Assembly (NCBI RefSeq): GCF_019279795.1
Contig: NC_056749.1
Span: 575,210,247 to 575,274,246 of the forward strand
DNA from: Protopterus annectens
Lineage: Eukaryota > Chordata > Ceratodontiformes > Protopteridae
Length of the DNA stretch: 64,000 nucleotides
Direction: 5' to 3'
The translations under genes and the position numbers were made by a program. Shown here one piece after another: positions 1 through 10,387 of the stretch (positions within the stretch are counted from its first letter, which is position 1; each line of letters begins with the position of its first letter). A model generated the notes under the pieces. That model was given only the letters and a program-made list of their open reading frames with translations. It was not told the DNA's origin and made no database searches.

Positions 1-19
1 TCTACAAGTGAAACGGTAC

Positions 20-345
20 ACGGGTTACTCAATCAAAAGGCCATAAACTGTTATTTGCCAAGAAAAGAATATCATGGAGGAGAAGATATGTGTCCCACAG
101 GTTAGCACACCTTTGTAACAGACTCCCACCTATGGTCAAACAAAGCATCTCATAAGCCTGCTTCAAATGCAAGCAGAGGGATTGCAAGGGGTAAACATAA
201 ATTCACAACAGGTGTTTCATCAGTGAACATCCTAGGCATGGGCATTTAATTCTCCTTTTGGAACCCAGGCTTCAATGCGGCTACCCTTGTAAGGGCAATG
301 TGTCCAGTAGACTACTAAGTTCCTCTTATAAACTATGACAGGTAT
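20..345 (+). mobile_element. CR1-like LINE, 3'-terminal scrap
   Basis: In a broken frame this stretch reads like the C-terminal tail of a CR1-type ORF2 (a region resembling RRRYVSHRLAHLCNRLPP, followed by VKQS). The same segment in the better copies of this window reads RDRFLSQRLPILWNKLP. A short 3' UTR-like stretch follows. It is heavily diverged and 5'-truncated, and nothing here could be functional. The right boundary is approximate. It could belong to a CR1 subfamily different from the copies further right. Confidence 0.5.
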
Positions 346-401
346 GTATGCTAAGGCATACAGCCATACCTAGCATAATTGTTAACTATCTGTATATATG
401 C

Positions 402-403
402 AG

Positions 404-434
<31 letters not shown>

Positions 435-437
435 TGC

Positions 438-508
<71 letters not shown>
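402..508. repeat. Compound microsatellite (TG)n then (TA)n
   Basis: About 60 bases of TG/CG dinucleotides run directly into about 45 bases of TA. The same TG-then-TA order recurs at 22324 and 49687. Open frames across it (CVCVCV/YIYIYI) are low-complexity artefacts. Confidence 0.95.
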
Positions 509-513
<5 letters not shown>

Positions 514-596
514 ATATATAAAGCCAAACCCCATGGCTTTCCAGCAAAACCAAACACAAAATTCACATCAGAAATAAATACTGGGCCAAATGGAGG

Positions 597-2494
597 ATGA
601 CAACAAACACCACTGACCAACTAACATTTAGACGGCTAAGAATTGACACTAAAAAGGCCATGCTCTCTGATAAACAAAACTACTACTTACAATATCAACA
701 ACCTAATCACAACAACCCACAGAAATTCTGGGCCAGCATCAAGCAATTACTCCACCCAGGTCAATCTACTACACCAAACCCTCAAAATACAGACCTGAAT
801 AATCCAATCCATACAGCTAATACCTTCAATACCTTTTTTACAGATGCTATCCAATTACTAGCCAGTCAACGATCACCTAATACCTTCACAATACCCTCAT
901 ACTCCTCAACCCCACCCCCACCCCTTTTCATTTCAAACCTGTTACAACCTCATTTATTCAAACCCTTTTGAATAAACTGAAACCATGCTCTCCTTCTGCA
1001 GACCTACTGCCTTCTGAATGTCTGCAGATATCATCCAAGGCCATAGCCTATCCTATTTCCATATTGATCAATAGATCAATTACTGAAGGTTACATCCCCA
1101 CCTTATGGAAAGTCTCCCATATAATCCCCCTACATAAAGGAGGACATTCCACAGAAATATCAAACTATCGCCCCATTTCCCTACTTTCTCCCCTAGCTAA
1201 AATTATGGAGAAGTGTATCCATAAGCAACTACTCCACCATCTAATTGAAAATAACTTACTTTCCAACTGTCAACATGGTTTCAGACCCTCGCACAGCACT
1301 ACCACTGCCCTCTTGTATTTCACTGACTATATTAACAGGCACCAAAACCTGAATAACCTTTCTTCTGCTCTATTCATCGACCTGTCCAAAGCATTCAACA
1401 TGGAAAACCACCAAATGCTCTTAAACATCCTAAAATCTCTGTCATTAGACCCACTTTCCATAAAATGGTTCCAATCCTACCTTGACAACAGACAGCAAGA
1501 AGTACTTTGGCAAAACACTTTATCCACCCTTCTACTTATTACCTTAGGAGTCCTTCAGGGGGCCATACTTGGACCTCTTCTCTTTTCTATATTTATTAAT
1601 GACCTTCAGCTAGCTATCCCACAAGCCACCTGCATACAATATGCTGATGACTCAACACTATTATGTTCAGCCACATCATCCCATGACCTTCATCCTCTCA
1701 CCCAAAAAGTATTCAACATAGTTGAACAATGGTTCACTCAGCATTGCCTTCTCTTGAACCCTAAAAAAAACAAACTCCTCCTCTTCACTCCTACTCATAA
1801 GTCCTCCCCTCTTCAATTCTCAGTAACATCTACCAATGATACTATTATATCTCCTGACTCTACCACCAAACTACTCGGTGTCACCATCGACAATAATCTG
1901 AACTTTGACATCCACATCAATAATACCATAAAGACTGTTAATAAAAAAATTGGTACCCTCTATAGGATAAAACCCTTCCTATCCCCCACTGCTAAAACTA
2001 CTATTGCCCACACACACTTGATCTCTACACTCCTTTATGCCTCTCCCATTTTTAATAATCTCTCCAGGAATAACCTCAACAAATTGTAAATGGCCTATAA
2101 TAACATTGCACGATTTGCTACAGGCAACCCATACCAAACCCATCATTGCATAAACTTAAAACAGCTAGGATGGTTAGAACTACACCTGATTAAATTTCAC
2201 CAACTCACCCTTGCCCACAACATTCTTTATAAACCTTCTAACACTCCAAGTTTATCTACCCTAATCACCCCCTATACAAATCTGAAGTCCTTACGCTCAT
2301 CTCAAAAACTACTAGTCCACACCACTAAACCTAACAACAGAGCTGGGGATTCCCTTTTCTCTAATTCTGTAGGTAAGTCCTGGAATCTTCTCCCTTGTGA
2401 CTTCTCCTCACTCACCTCATTATCTCTCTTTAAAAATGGACTTAAACTTCTCCTCAAAACTCACCGGCTCTGCCCCTGTTCAAAACCAGACTAA
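597..2494 (+). pseudogene. L2-like ORF2, reverse transcriptase region (broken)
   Basis: This encodes the RT that copies LINE RNA at a nicked target. Three pieces are visible: 597-971 (linker, FWASIKQLLHPG), 968-2089 (RT core) and 2090-2494 (C-terminal domain). The RT core shows NYRPISLL, HGFRPSHSTTTALL, LFIDLSKAF (motif A), GAILGPLLFSIFINDL (motif B) and QYADD (motif C, about residues 225-228 of the 968 ORF). A frame change separates the first two pieces. A TAA at 2087-2089 separates the second and third, which share a frame. The catalytic aspartates are retained, but the protein is interrupted and lacks its endonuclease, so this is a dead copy. Confidence 0.8.
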
Positions 2495-2859
2495 TCATCT
2501 ACCTCTACTAAGTTAACTAACCTATCCAGTGCTTACTAGCCTCTGCTACTTTTTTCCATCTTATCATATTTTTCTTATCTACCTCTTTTCTTTTTTTATA
2601 TCCTCGTTTTACTTTCTCTTCTTAAGTAACTCCTTTGCTACATTACTACTCACCTAACTTCCTTTGTTTACTTCTGACTTAACCTGCATTATGTCTCCAC
2701 ACCTGACATTTCACTGTTTTATGATTTTTGTCCTCAGTACTATATCCTGTTACAAACTCTGTACCGTAAATTACTTGATACCATTGTTGATGATTTTTAT
2801 TTTCTTTTTGAAGGCTGCAATTTTTGTTTGAACTTGTACTATTGTATTTCGACCATGTC

Positions 2860-2939
2860 TTGGAGCTTGTCTCCCCGGGCCTCTACTGAAAAAGGACATG
2901 TATCCAGCTAGACTAGCCCGGTCAACAAATGTAAAATAA

Positions 2940-2946
<7 letters not shown>
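2860..2946 (+). other. LINE 3' tail shared with the SINE
   Basis: This tail contains CCCGGGCCTCTACTGAAAAAG, a short variable stretch, then CCCGGTCAACAAATGTAAAAT. The SINE at 30246-30494 ends with the same two blocks, and an isolated antisense piece lies at 8518-8612. In LINE/SINE partnerships the shared tail is the RT recognition site. Here that role is inferred from the similarity. Confidence 0.75.

Positions 2947-2996
<50 letters not shown>
2947..2996. repeat. (TA)n microsatellite at LINE 3' end
   Basis: About 25 TA units directly follow the A-rich end of the L2-like LINE. This suggests expansion from the LINE's own 3' terminus or target. Confidence 0.95.
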
Positions 2997-2997
<1 letters not shown>

Positions 2998-4160
2998 GAT
3001 TGTGTATTTATACAGGTGTGTGTACATCTGTACGTGTTTCAGTGTGTGATCGTTTCTGAGTGTTTGACTGCATGTCATATCTCAGCAATACAGTAGTTCA
3101 CTTCCTGTAATAATTTATCTCAACTAAATTCGAAGTATGCATACCTATATGTCATCTACCCCTTACTTACAAGTGTGAATTCAACCTTATGTGATGACTC
3201 CTGCACAGGAATCTACCATTATAAAATGGTATACAACACCAAATACAACTTTATGAATACAATAACATGACAATGTTTTTTTTTTCTCTATAGCTATAAT
3301 GGATGTAACTTGCCCTTCCTGTGATATAAACCTTAGTACCATATACAGTTGTTCCCCTTTAACAGCAAATGTACTTTGTAAATACTGAGTCTCATATCAT
3401 TACATATGCAATCTATATTAATATTTCAATTTCCAGAGATGCTACCACAGCCACCCACTTCTAATGTAGTCCAACAGATTAGTTAATGGTCTTCATTACT
3501 GTCATCCCATTGCTGGGGTCTATCTCTGGATATCCATTGACTATTTCCTCTCAACCACTTTTCAAGCACTGTTTTGGTAAACTTCTTCCCAGCCTTGCAT
3601 ACTGTCAGTAATAAGTAGACTTTATGTCTCCACATCTCATCACATTATCAAAGTATTCCTACATTTGCTTGCTGTGGTGTGAGGGCTGAGAGTTTATCCC
3701 TTTGAAGTCAGCATTGGAAACCTGCTACACTAGTTGTGAATCAGACACTTGGAGGATGTTTTTTGTGGTATTGATGTAGGTCACCTCACCCTCCTTTGCT
3801 ATGGAATTGCAACTTAATCCTTTGAACAATTCAGCTGACATCAAAGTAAATGTATTTAGTTAGTTTGAGCTTGTCTGTCCCTTCTTTGTTATGGAATTCC
3901 ACCTTCTAAACATTCAGCTTGACACAAGCCAAGGCTGTCCTCTTCCTTTCACACCTTCAAACTCTCCATTGTTATGTGTTTCTACCTTGTTCCACCTTTC
4001 ATCAGGCAAGTCTGTCTTCCACCTTTTATCACCATTTCCTCAAAGTGCAATCATATCTACCAAATGTGTTATGCATAAACCTAATGCATGCTACACTTTA
4101 GCTATGATTGTTTGAAATCACTGTATATATTGTCATATGGCTATTTTAGTCAATTATACC
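2997..4160. other. Unassigned AT-rich sequence
   Basis: I see no coding signature, structured repeat or recognisable retroelement domain. Short open frames around 3891-4115 have no motif and overlap each other in different frames. Confidence 0.6.
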
Positions 4161-4640
4161 TGTCTCTGAGCCATACCTCCCAACCATACCGAATTACTCG
4201 GTATTTACTGAGTTTTGGGGTCCAAATGAAGGGGATCCACGATTCCCGATTGGCACCCCTTCATTTCCGATTTTTTTTGCTTAATTTTTTTTTTTTTTTT
4301 TTTTTAAATCGTGCTGTCGGAGCTGACGTCATCACGTGCGTGATGACATCAGCGCCATCAGGGCTACCAGCCAGTCGGAATTGAGCTCAAGGAGCTCACG
4401 TCATTATTTCTGGCTGGCTGCGAGCGGGAATACAGCAGCAAGCAACCCTAATGGCAGTAATGCTTGTTTTATTTTTTTACAAGCTGGCTGCAAGCAGGAA
4501 CCAGGAATACAGCAGCAACAAGAATTACAGGCAGCAGTACTATCGGTTTTATATTTCCAAGCGCTAAGCAGCAGCAGGCAGCAGGCAGCGTGAGCGGGTA
4601 AACGTGGGATGGATAAAGCACTCGGTTGGGGAATTAGGTA
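4161..4640. repeat. Candidate interspersed repeat with nested palindromes
   Basis: This stretch contains an 11-bp perfect inverted repeat (AAATGAAGGGG at 4225-4235, CCCCTTCATTT at 4257-4267), a T-rich run, and a 15-bp inverted repeat with one mismatch (4322-4336 and 4339-4353). It also holds two related segments built on GGCTGGCTGC and AATACAGCAGCA (about 4409-4440 and 4484-4530). It is GC-richer than its surroundings. The look is that of a non-autonomous element or SINE-like repeat. No terminal repeats or target duplication could be fixed, and a (GT)n tract follows it. Confidence 0.4.
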
Positions 4641-4648
4641 AGAAACAA

Positions 4649-4650
<2 letters not shown>

Positions 4651-4724
<74 letters not shown>
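4651..4724. repeat. (GT)n microsatellite
   Basis: About 37 uninterrupted GT units. Confidence 0.97.
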
Positions 4725-4726
<2 letters not shown>

Positions 4727-4740
4727 AAATGCACAAATAT

Positions 4741-4853
4741 ACATAAATATTTCTGTATTGTACTGATATTCGTTTGAGAGTATAGTGTGTTCATATAATG
4801 TGTTCACACTATAGTCTCAAACGAATATCAGTACAATACAGAAATATTTATGT
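4741..4853. repeat. 113-bp inverted repeat (hairpin)
   Basis: Arms 4741-4789 and 4805-4853 are 49 bp each with one mismatch, around a 15-base centre. Weaker pairing continues outward (CAAATA... against ...TATTTG). Near-perfect arms with a short loop fit a small MITE, a recent fold-back duplication or a hairpin RNA. No transcription signal is visible. Confidence 0.85.
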
Positions 4854-6770
4854 ATTTGCTTTTTCACTTGATGCCTTGATAGTGCAGCTAAGTAGATGTT
4901 AGCAAATCGCAAGTGGCTTTACTTGTGGAAACTAAGCAACCTTGAGAAGGTTGCTGATGTGGGTGTTGGGGAGTGTTTGAAGTCTTGTACAGTGGGATGA
5001 AACTTTGGGCTGTTATTAGGCTATTTTTTGTACTCAAGAATTTGATTCTACTGTGTGGCTCTGAGTGGGTTGCTTAGTTGGACAATGCTGTAGGGCTTTT
5101 GGGGGCTAGAATAGTATCCTCTGTGGTCTCTTTGACTGCATATCTATCTATTACTGAGCTTTGCCCAGATTTTTTTGTACTAAGAGTTGAGAGCTATGGT
5201 GAGAAGTGAGAACACAATTTATATTCCCCCATTATTGGCTTTGTTGTTTATCCAGGTTTTTTGTGCTAAGAGGATGAGAAGTACAGTGAGAAGTGAGATC
5301 TGTATTCACTAAATGATAGCCATTAAATTTCAGTCTTCCTATTTTTCAAACTGCTGATTTAGCACAGTGGTATGTTGCACTGACTGTAGTATATGGAGTT
5401 CTGGTTTCAAGACTTGTCAGTAACATGCATGGTGATAGCACAAAATTTTATTTTAGCAACTTTCCAAAATTATACAAGCAATGTTTAAAATGTGTCCCTG
5501 GTTTTTGACCCTTTGCCCCCCACCACGAAAAAAAACTTTATTTGAAAATAAGCATGAGAAGCTGTGCAAGATGCCTATGGCTTACACTACTGTTATTCTG
5601 TTTCTAGTTTGGGTGTGGAAGTAGACTTTTATGATAGAAATGTTCTGAATTGGGCAGTTTTGTAATTACTGGTTCATGCATTTTTTCATTGCCTACAGTA
5701 CAGCCTACTGGAAAAATGTTCATTCAAATAAGAAATTTAAAATGCACTAACAAGTGTGCTGTATTATACAAGGAATATAACTTAGGAAGGTGTATCAAAG
5801 AAAAGAACACATGTATGTTTCTTGTTTTGTGTGCAACGGACCAATGATTAGAAAACAGCCCAAAGGTAATCTTTATCCACCACTGGCCAGATGCATTTTC
5901 TTTGTATTTGGTGTGGGTTTCAATGCTGTTTCACTGAAAGTGAGTTTCAAGGGCAGAGAAGTTTTAATGTCAAGTCTATTTTCATTGTGAGACAGTATTG
6001 CTTTGTTTATCAGATGTCTGTCAGTGTTTGTGCATTGATGTGCTGCAAAATGTAAAAATAAAATCCAAATAATCATTGATTGTAGAAGTAAAGCAGTATG
6101 CACACAATAGTGCTTATGGTAAATGGGGCGAAATAGCCATGTAATAGGACATTGGAATCTGGTGCCATATTTTGTTTGTTCTTCGGTTTGCGTTTGAAAG
6201 CTGGTATCCCAAAATTCCATCGGAGTGGGTGGGGTTACATAATTATGTATGCAAATTAGATGTTAATCAGCATACAGATTTGTACCTATTTTTCATAGGC
6301 CTTGTCCAGATTTTTGATGTTTCCAGGTTGAGAGGTATGCTCTGATCTAACGTGAAGAACTTTAAGAAGTAGGTAGTGCCCTCCAGATGAGAATTTCAAC
6401 TGAAGACAGTTTGTCCGTCATCCATTTGTTACTTGATAATTTCCCAGTTGTCATTATGAAATTCCCTTTTCATAGGAGATTACTACAATCATAAACACAC
6501 ACAGACACACACACACAAACACCTATTCATGGATCTCATGCAACTGTAGTACAAGGTGAAGAAGTCTAAACTAAAATCTTGCATACATAAAAGAAGACAT
6601 CATTCTGTATATTTCAATAAATATATGGTAGGGAGGGGTACTTTGGTCTGATTATTATCTTTTGGTTCAAATTTTGTGCTTGTGTAATTTCGGTTTGTAG
6701 GGGTTTCGGGTTTATAGTCTCGAGCTTTTGAAATTCAGTACGTCAAAGGTTCGAGATTATGTAGTGAACC

Positions 6771-6844
<74 letters not shown>

Positions 6845-7589
6845 TATATATAGGAAGAGTGAAGTGAAGACTTTACAGTTTTGTCTCCAGTGGTGTCACC
6901 TTCACAATATTGTATACAAGTGTATGAGGGGCGCATTGGTCATTAACTGCCAATAAGTTGGATTAATTATCATTCTCCATGAATTGCAATTCCATGTAAT
7001 CTGTGACTGACAGGTGCCTTCTTGAAATGTGTTCAGTCATTGCATATTTTTATGTTGCTGTATTTAAGCAATGCCTAAGTGCTTATTGCATATAGCACAT
7101 CATAGTGCACTGACAAGTAGCGGTGATTACCATTGATGGTTACAGATGCACACCTTTGGCTTGCTAAACTTTCCCTTAGCCCTCCAGTTGTGGGTTTACA
7201 CTGTTTTTTGAGGGCATGCTTTACTGTCTGGTGGAAAACAAAAACTACAGGCACAGGTACCAATGCACCGCTCACCAACATTCATTCCTAAGTGGGAGCT
7301 TTTTTCCTGAGCAGGTAAATTTAACTAACACCATGGATGGACAAATTGACACATTTTCTCCACTCACCTTGGTTGATGTTGCCAGCCTGAGTGAATTTTG
7401 AAACTGTCATGTTCATTGAGATCACTCTATGCCTACTCCACACAAACTCAACATGTGCTTACCGCCACCAGCAGCAACTAAATTAAATAATTTTTCCAAA
7501 GCAAATTACAACTTCTTACAGAATGATAAAAAAACCACACTGAATTCCCCCTCTGATGGAGCTGTCAACTGTGCTTAGTTCTACAACAA
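4854..7589. other. Unassigned sequence
   Basis: I see no recognisable gene. It contains a CA-rich patch near 6497-6521 and the (TA)n tract listed next. The longest open frame is antisense at 5873-6220; it has no recognisable domain and no conserved repeat partner in the window. Confidence 0.6.
6774..6834. repeat. (TA)n microsatellite
   Basis: About 30 TA units, followed by imperfect TA/CA sequence to about 6852. Confidence 0.95.
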
Positions 7590-8517
7590 TGCTTTCTGTA
7601 TGGAGCAGATCATAATTAACCTCTGTAAGGACAAATACACATCATTAAATGCATATGATAGCATCACAGGCTGTGTCCTACATAGGCTCACAAGAGAATT
7701 AGCAATATCATTGGGAACTCTGTCACCTACACCCCACGCTAAGGTAATGACCTCAAAACACTTCTCCAGAGCTGACTTTGGTCTCATTAAAAATGATGTG
7801 TCTAAGATGTCGGGACCCATGACAATGGAAAGCAGCTGCATGAGTGCCGAATCATACAACCATGCACTGTACGAGCATGTACACAAATGCATGGAACTTG
7901 CCATACCAAATCAAAGTAAGATTATCTCTTTCCAAAAACAGAAGCCAATCTGGTGGAACCCAACCATCAATGAACTCTGCAACGTACAGAAGAAAGTTTT
8001 GAAGGATAAAACTGAAGTCGCAAGAGTGGAAAAATTCACTTATCAGCCTTAACAAATAAAATTGAAGATGCCTTATCTAATCCCCTAAAGTATGTAATGA
8101 AGCAGAGTTATGGATGACGCTTAAAATAACCACAAAGCCTTCTATAGCTATATCAAGACCCTCCAAGCAATACCCAGATTTGTTATGAGTTATTGCAGAA
8201 TGGTACCTCCTATACTGAACCAACAGATGTAGCCAACATAATGGTCGACAGATTGAGTGCCAACCTGACCCCTCCACTGCCAAAAGCCCTATCAGAATAC
8301 CAGAATAAAGACTGGTACCCAACATTTCTAAGGCCCAGGTAAAAGCTGCATTGTCCAAAGCCAAGAATACAGCATCCATGGGAACTGATAATACCCCAGG
8401 CTGCATTTGACATGAGCTACAAAAAGAAGTGGCACCACACCTGTGTACCCTGTTCAATCACAGCCTAATCTCAAGGTTTGTCCCTAAGGAGTGGCGTACC
8501 ACTACAGTCATTTATTT
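7590..8517 (+). mobile_element. CR1-like LINE fragment (ORF2 linker and RT start), rearranged
   Basis: The open frame at 7600-8052 carries YEHVHKCMELAIPNQSK and KPIWWNPTINELCN. These align with YKHLHECTDRAIPNRTK and KPIWWSLAINKLYN of the CR1 copy at 10388-10918. An upstream piece, DSITGCVLHRLTRELA (about 7650-7700), belongs further downstream in ORF2 (compare DNISGCIIHQL in the antisense CR1 at 26339-27094), so the fragment is internally shuffled. Later it reads towards SRFVPKEWRTTTVI at about 8476-8515 and is cut off by the antisense tail insertion. It is not functional. Confidence 0.7.
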
Positions 8518-8612
8518 TATTTATTTATTTTTTGTTTTGTTTTTTCCGTTTGTTGACCGGGATAGTACGACTGGATACATATCCATTTTGAACAGAGGAC
8601 CGGGGAGAATAG
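8518..8612 (-). mobile_element. Antisense LINE/SINE 3' tail fragment
   Basis: On the minus strand this reads CCCCGGTCCTCTGTTCAAAAT, then CCCGGTCAACAAACGG and an A-rich end. These are the two tail blocks of the L2-like LINE and the SINE. It is a very short 5'-truncated insertion that interrupts the CR1 fragment on its left. Confidence 0.75.
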
Positions 8613-8645
8613 GCTTTGTGGTTATTTTGAGTGTCATCCATCAGA
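8613..8645 (-). repeat. Inverted 30-bp scrap of the adjacent CR1
   Basis: AGGCTTTGTGGTTATTTTGA and the bases after it are the reverse complement of 8111-8144 with two differences. The scrap sits between the tail insertion and the 5' end of the next CR1 copy. Confidence 0.75.
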
Positions 8646-8755
8646 ACTCATTGTAAGCACTAAATATGCTACAAATTACTACAGCACTGAACTTTCCTCA
8701 CTTGTCTAGAGGAAAACAGTTTTTAGTACTTAATAAATAAGCACCTATTCCAGGC

Positions 8756-9459
8756 ATGTGTAAGGGTCAGCTCCCGGTGTTTTCTCCTGTCTACCTGATG
8801 AATCTGGGCATCTTGGGGCAATGCAGCAATTGCCTCATGCACACAGACAACCCTCTCCTCCTACCACCAAACTCTACAACCTGTGAGAGATGCACTTATA
8901 TAACCAAACTGGAAGCAAAGCTCTCTTCACCCAAGACTAGACTAGACAGTCAAGAGGAGAAGATAAACACTTGCACCACAGCACACTCATCACATAGTCT
9001 CTCAAAACCTACACCACCAAAACACACACATAGAAACACAAAACACACAGCTACATTTGTGGAGGCTCTCAAAAAAAATCTACACAAGCAACAGGGACCT
9101 CCAAAGCAGAAAAGCAACCTGAACCCCCCAACACAACCCAATTGACACACAGCCCACAAACTCAGTGTGCCACTCAACCACAGTTCATAAGGCATAACAG
9201 CGCACCTAACACTCTAGTCATAGGTGACTCTATAGTCAGGCACACTCATGTTCCACTCACCAGGCTAAACAAGGAGAAAGTCACTGTCAGCTGCCTGGCA
9301 GGTACCAGGATCTGCCACATAACGCATGCACTAAGGTCACTCCACAGCAAGCACAAATATGACTCTGTCATTGTCCATGTGGGTGTGAATGACCTGAGAC
9401 GTACCTCCCTGGACTACATGAAAAAAGACATGGAAGAGCTCTCCAATCTTGTAGCCTAG
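8756..9459 (+). pseudogene. CR1 ORF1: zinc-binding motif, coiled coil, esterase (frameshifted)
   Basis: This is the nucleic-acid-binding first protein of CR1 elements. The first frame (8756-9145) has CSNC and CERC pairs 17 residues apart, likely a zinc site, then a short helical KLEAKL/RLDSQEEK stretch and a basic Lys/Pro/Thr-rich linker. The second frame (9142-9459) carries an SGNH-hydrolase-like domain with GDSIVR (block I) and IVHVGVNDL (block III), known as the CR1 ORF1 esterase. A frameshift near 9140 separates the two halves, and a stop at 9457-9459 truncates the esterase relative to the second copy. Function is inferred from the family. Confidence 0.75.
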
Positions 9460-9736
9460 GCCATCGCCCAGAATGATACCGCAGTACAAGGACAAAATGA
9501 TTGACTTCAACAATTGGCTAAGCTTCTGGTCATTCTAAGGGGATCCAGTATCTGTCTGCCTGGGACGACATGGTTGACAGACCATGATGCTTTGCCAGAG
9601 ATGGCCTGCACCTGTCACCCCTGGGATTCCGGATACTGGCTAAGGCTCTTGCTGCCCCTATAGTGCCTTTCTTAGACAAGGTTCAAATGACAAATTCACC
9701 ACCCTAACAGGAACAGGCAAGCAAAAACTGAAGGTA

Positions 9737-10262
9737 ATGCTACTCAATGCTAGAAGTCTAAATCTCAAAATGCACTCACTCGAAGCACTCCTTAAAATGG
9801 AGAACATCGACATCTGTGCAGTGACAGAGACCTGGTTCAAGGCTCCAGAGAGCACCCCTGCATTACCAGGCTATAATTCATACCACACCTTTCGGCCACC
9901 TAACTTGGATCGAAGCACTAAAGGCAGACGCATGTCCATGCATCTGAGATTATCCAAGTGCAACTAACTCTGGGCAAGACCGCAATGCAAATTGTAGCTT
10001 GCTACAGATCCCCGCCATGCCCCAGGATTCCCACTCCTCATTTATTGATACACTGGACAATATTAGTGTACAACCTAACACCTTAATAATGGGCGATTTC
10101 AACTACCCCACCATTAACTGGGAAAACTACTCATGTACCAACTCTTGTGCTCAACATTTTCTGCAATTCATAAACTCCAATGCCTTGGATCAACTTATCC
10201 ACACCCACACCAGGGGCTGCAATATCCTAGATCTGCTCATTACCAACACAGGCAAATGGTGA
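9737..10262 (+). pseudogene. CR1 ORF2 endonuclease domain (broken)
   Basis: This is the apurinic-like endonuclease that nicks target DNA for target-primed reverse transcription. It is visible as two pieces. Piece 9737-9967 has LLNARSLNLK, DICAVTETWF (catalytic Glu region) and GYNSYHTFRP. Piece 9999-10262 has IMGDFNYPTINW (GDFN block) and NILDLLITN. A frame change lies between them. The motif order matches APE-type endonucleases of CR1/L2 LINEs. The final SDH block is scrambled after 10262. Confidence 0.75.
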
Positions 10263-10387
10263 TCCACACCAAAAGTCAATTCCTCGTTGGTCAGATCCAA
10301 CCACAAGCAAATCACCGTAGACATCCACATCACAGCCACAAACCCCATTAGGGAAATCACTGTAAAAATGTCTCCAAAGCCAACTTC

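Larger units (their letters stand above)
515..2946 (+). mobile_element. L2-like non-LTR retrotransposon (LINE), 5'-truncated
   Basis: The copy begins in the linker between endonuclease and reverse transcriptase, covers the RT and C-terminal region, and ends in a 3' UTR. Its tail has a CCCGGGCCTCTACTGAAAAAG block followed by CCCGGTCAACAAATG and A-rich sequence, then a (TA)n tract. ORF1 and the apurinic endonuclease are missing, as is usual for a copy truncated during target-primed reverse transcription. Assignment to the L2/Jockey group rests on RT motifs (NYRPISLLSP, HGFRPSHST, YADD) and on the tail. The exact clade was not tested. A second copy of the same family lies antisense at 12870-14990. 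Confidence 0.8.

Noticed and set aside
351..620. Open frames through TG/TA microsatellites here and at 4404-4794, 16443-16858, 22269-22541 and 49583-49961
   Set aside because: They encode only CVCV/YIYI/THTH dipeptide runs from simple repeats.
5650..6220. Overlapping short frames on both strands, considered as a small host gene
   Set aside because: Three frames overlap without motif, start context or similarity to anything else in the window.
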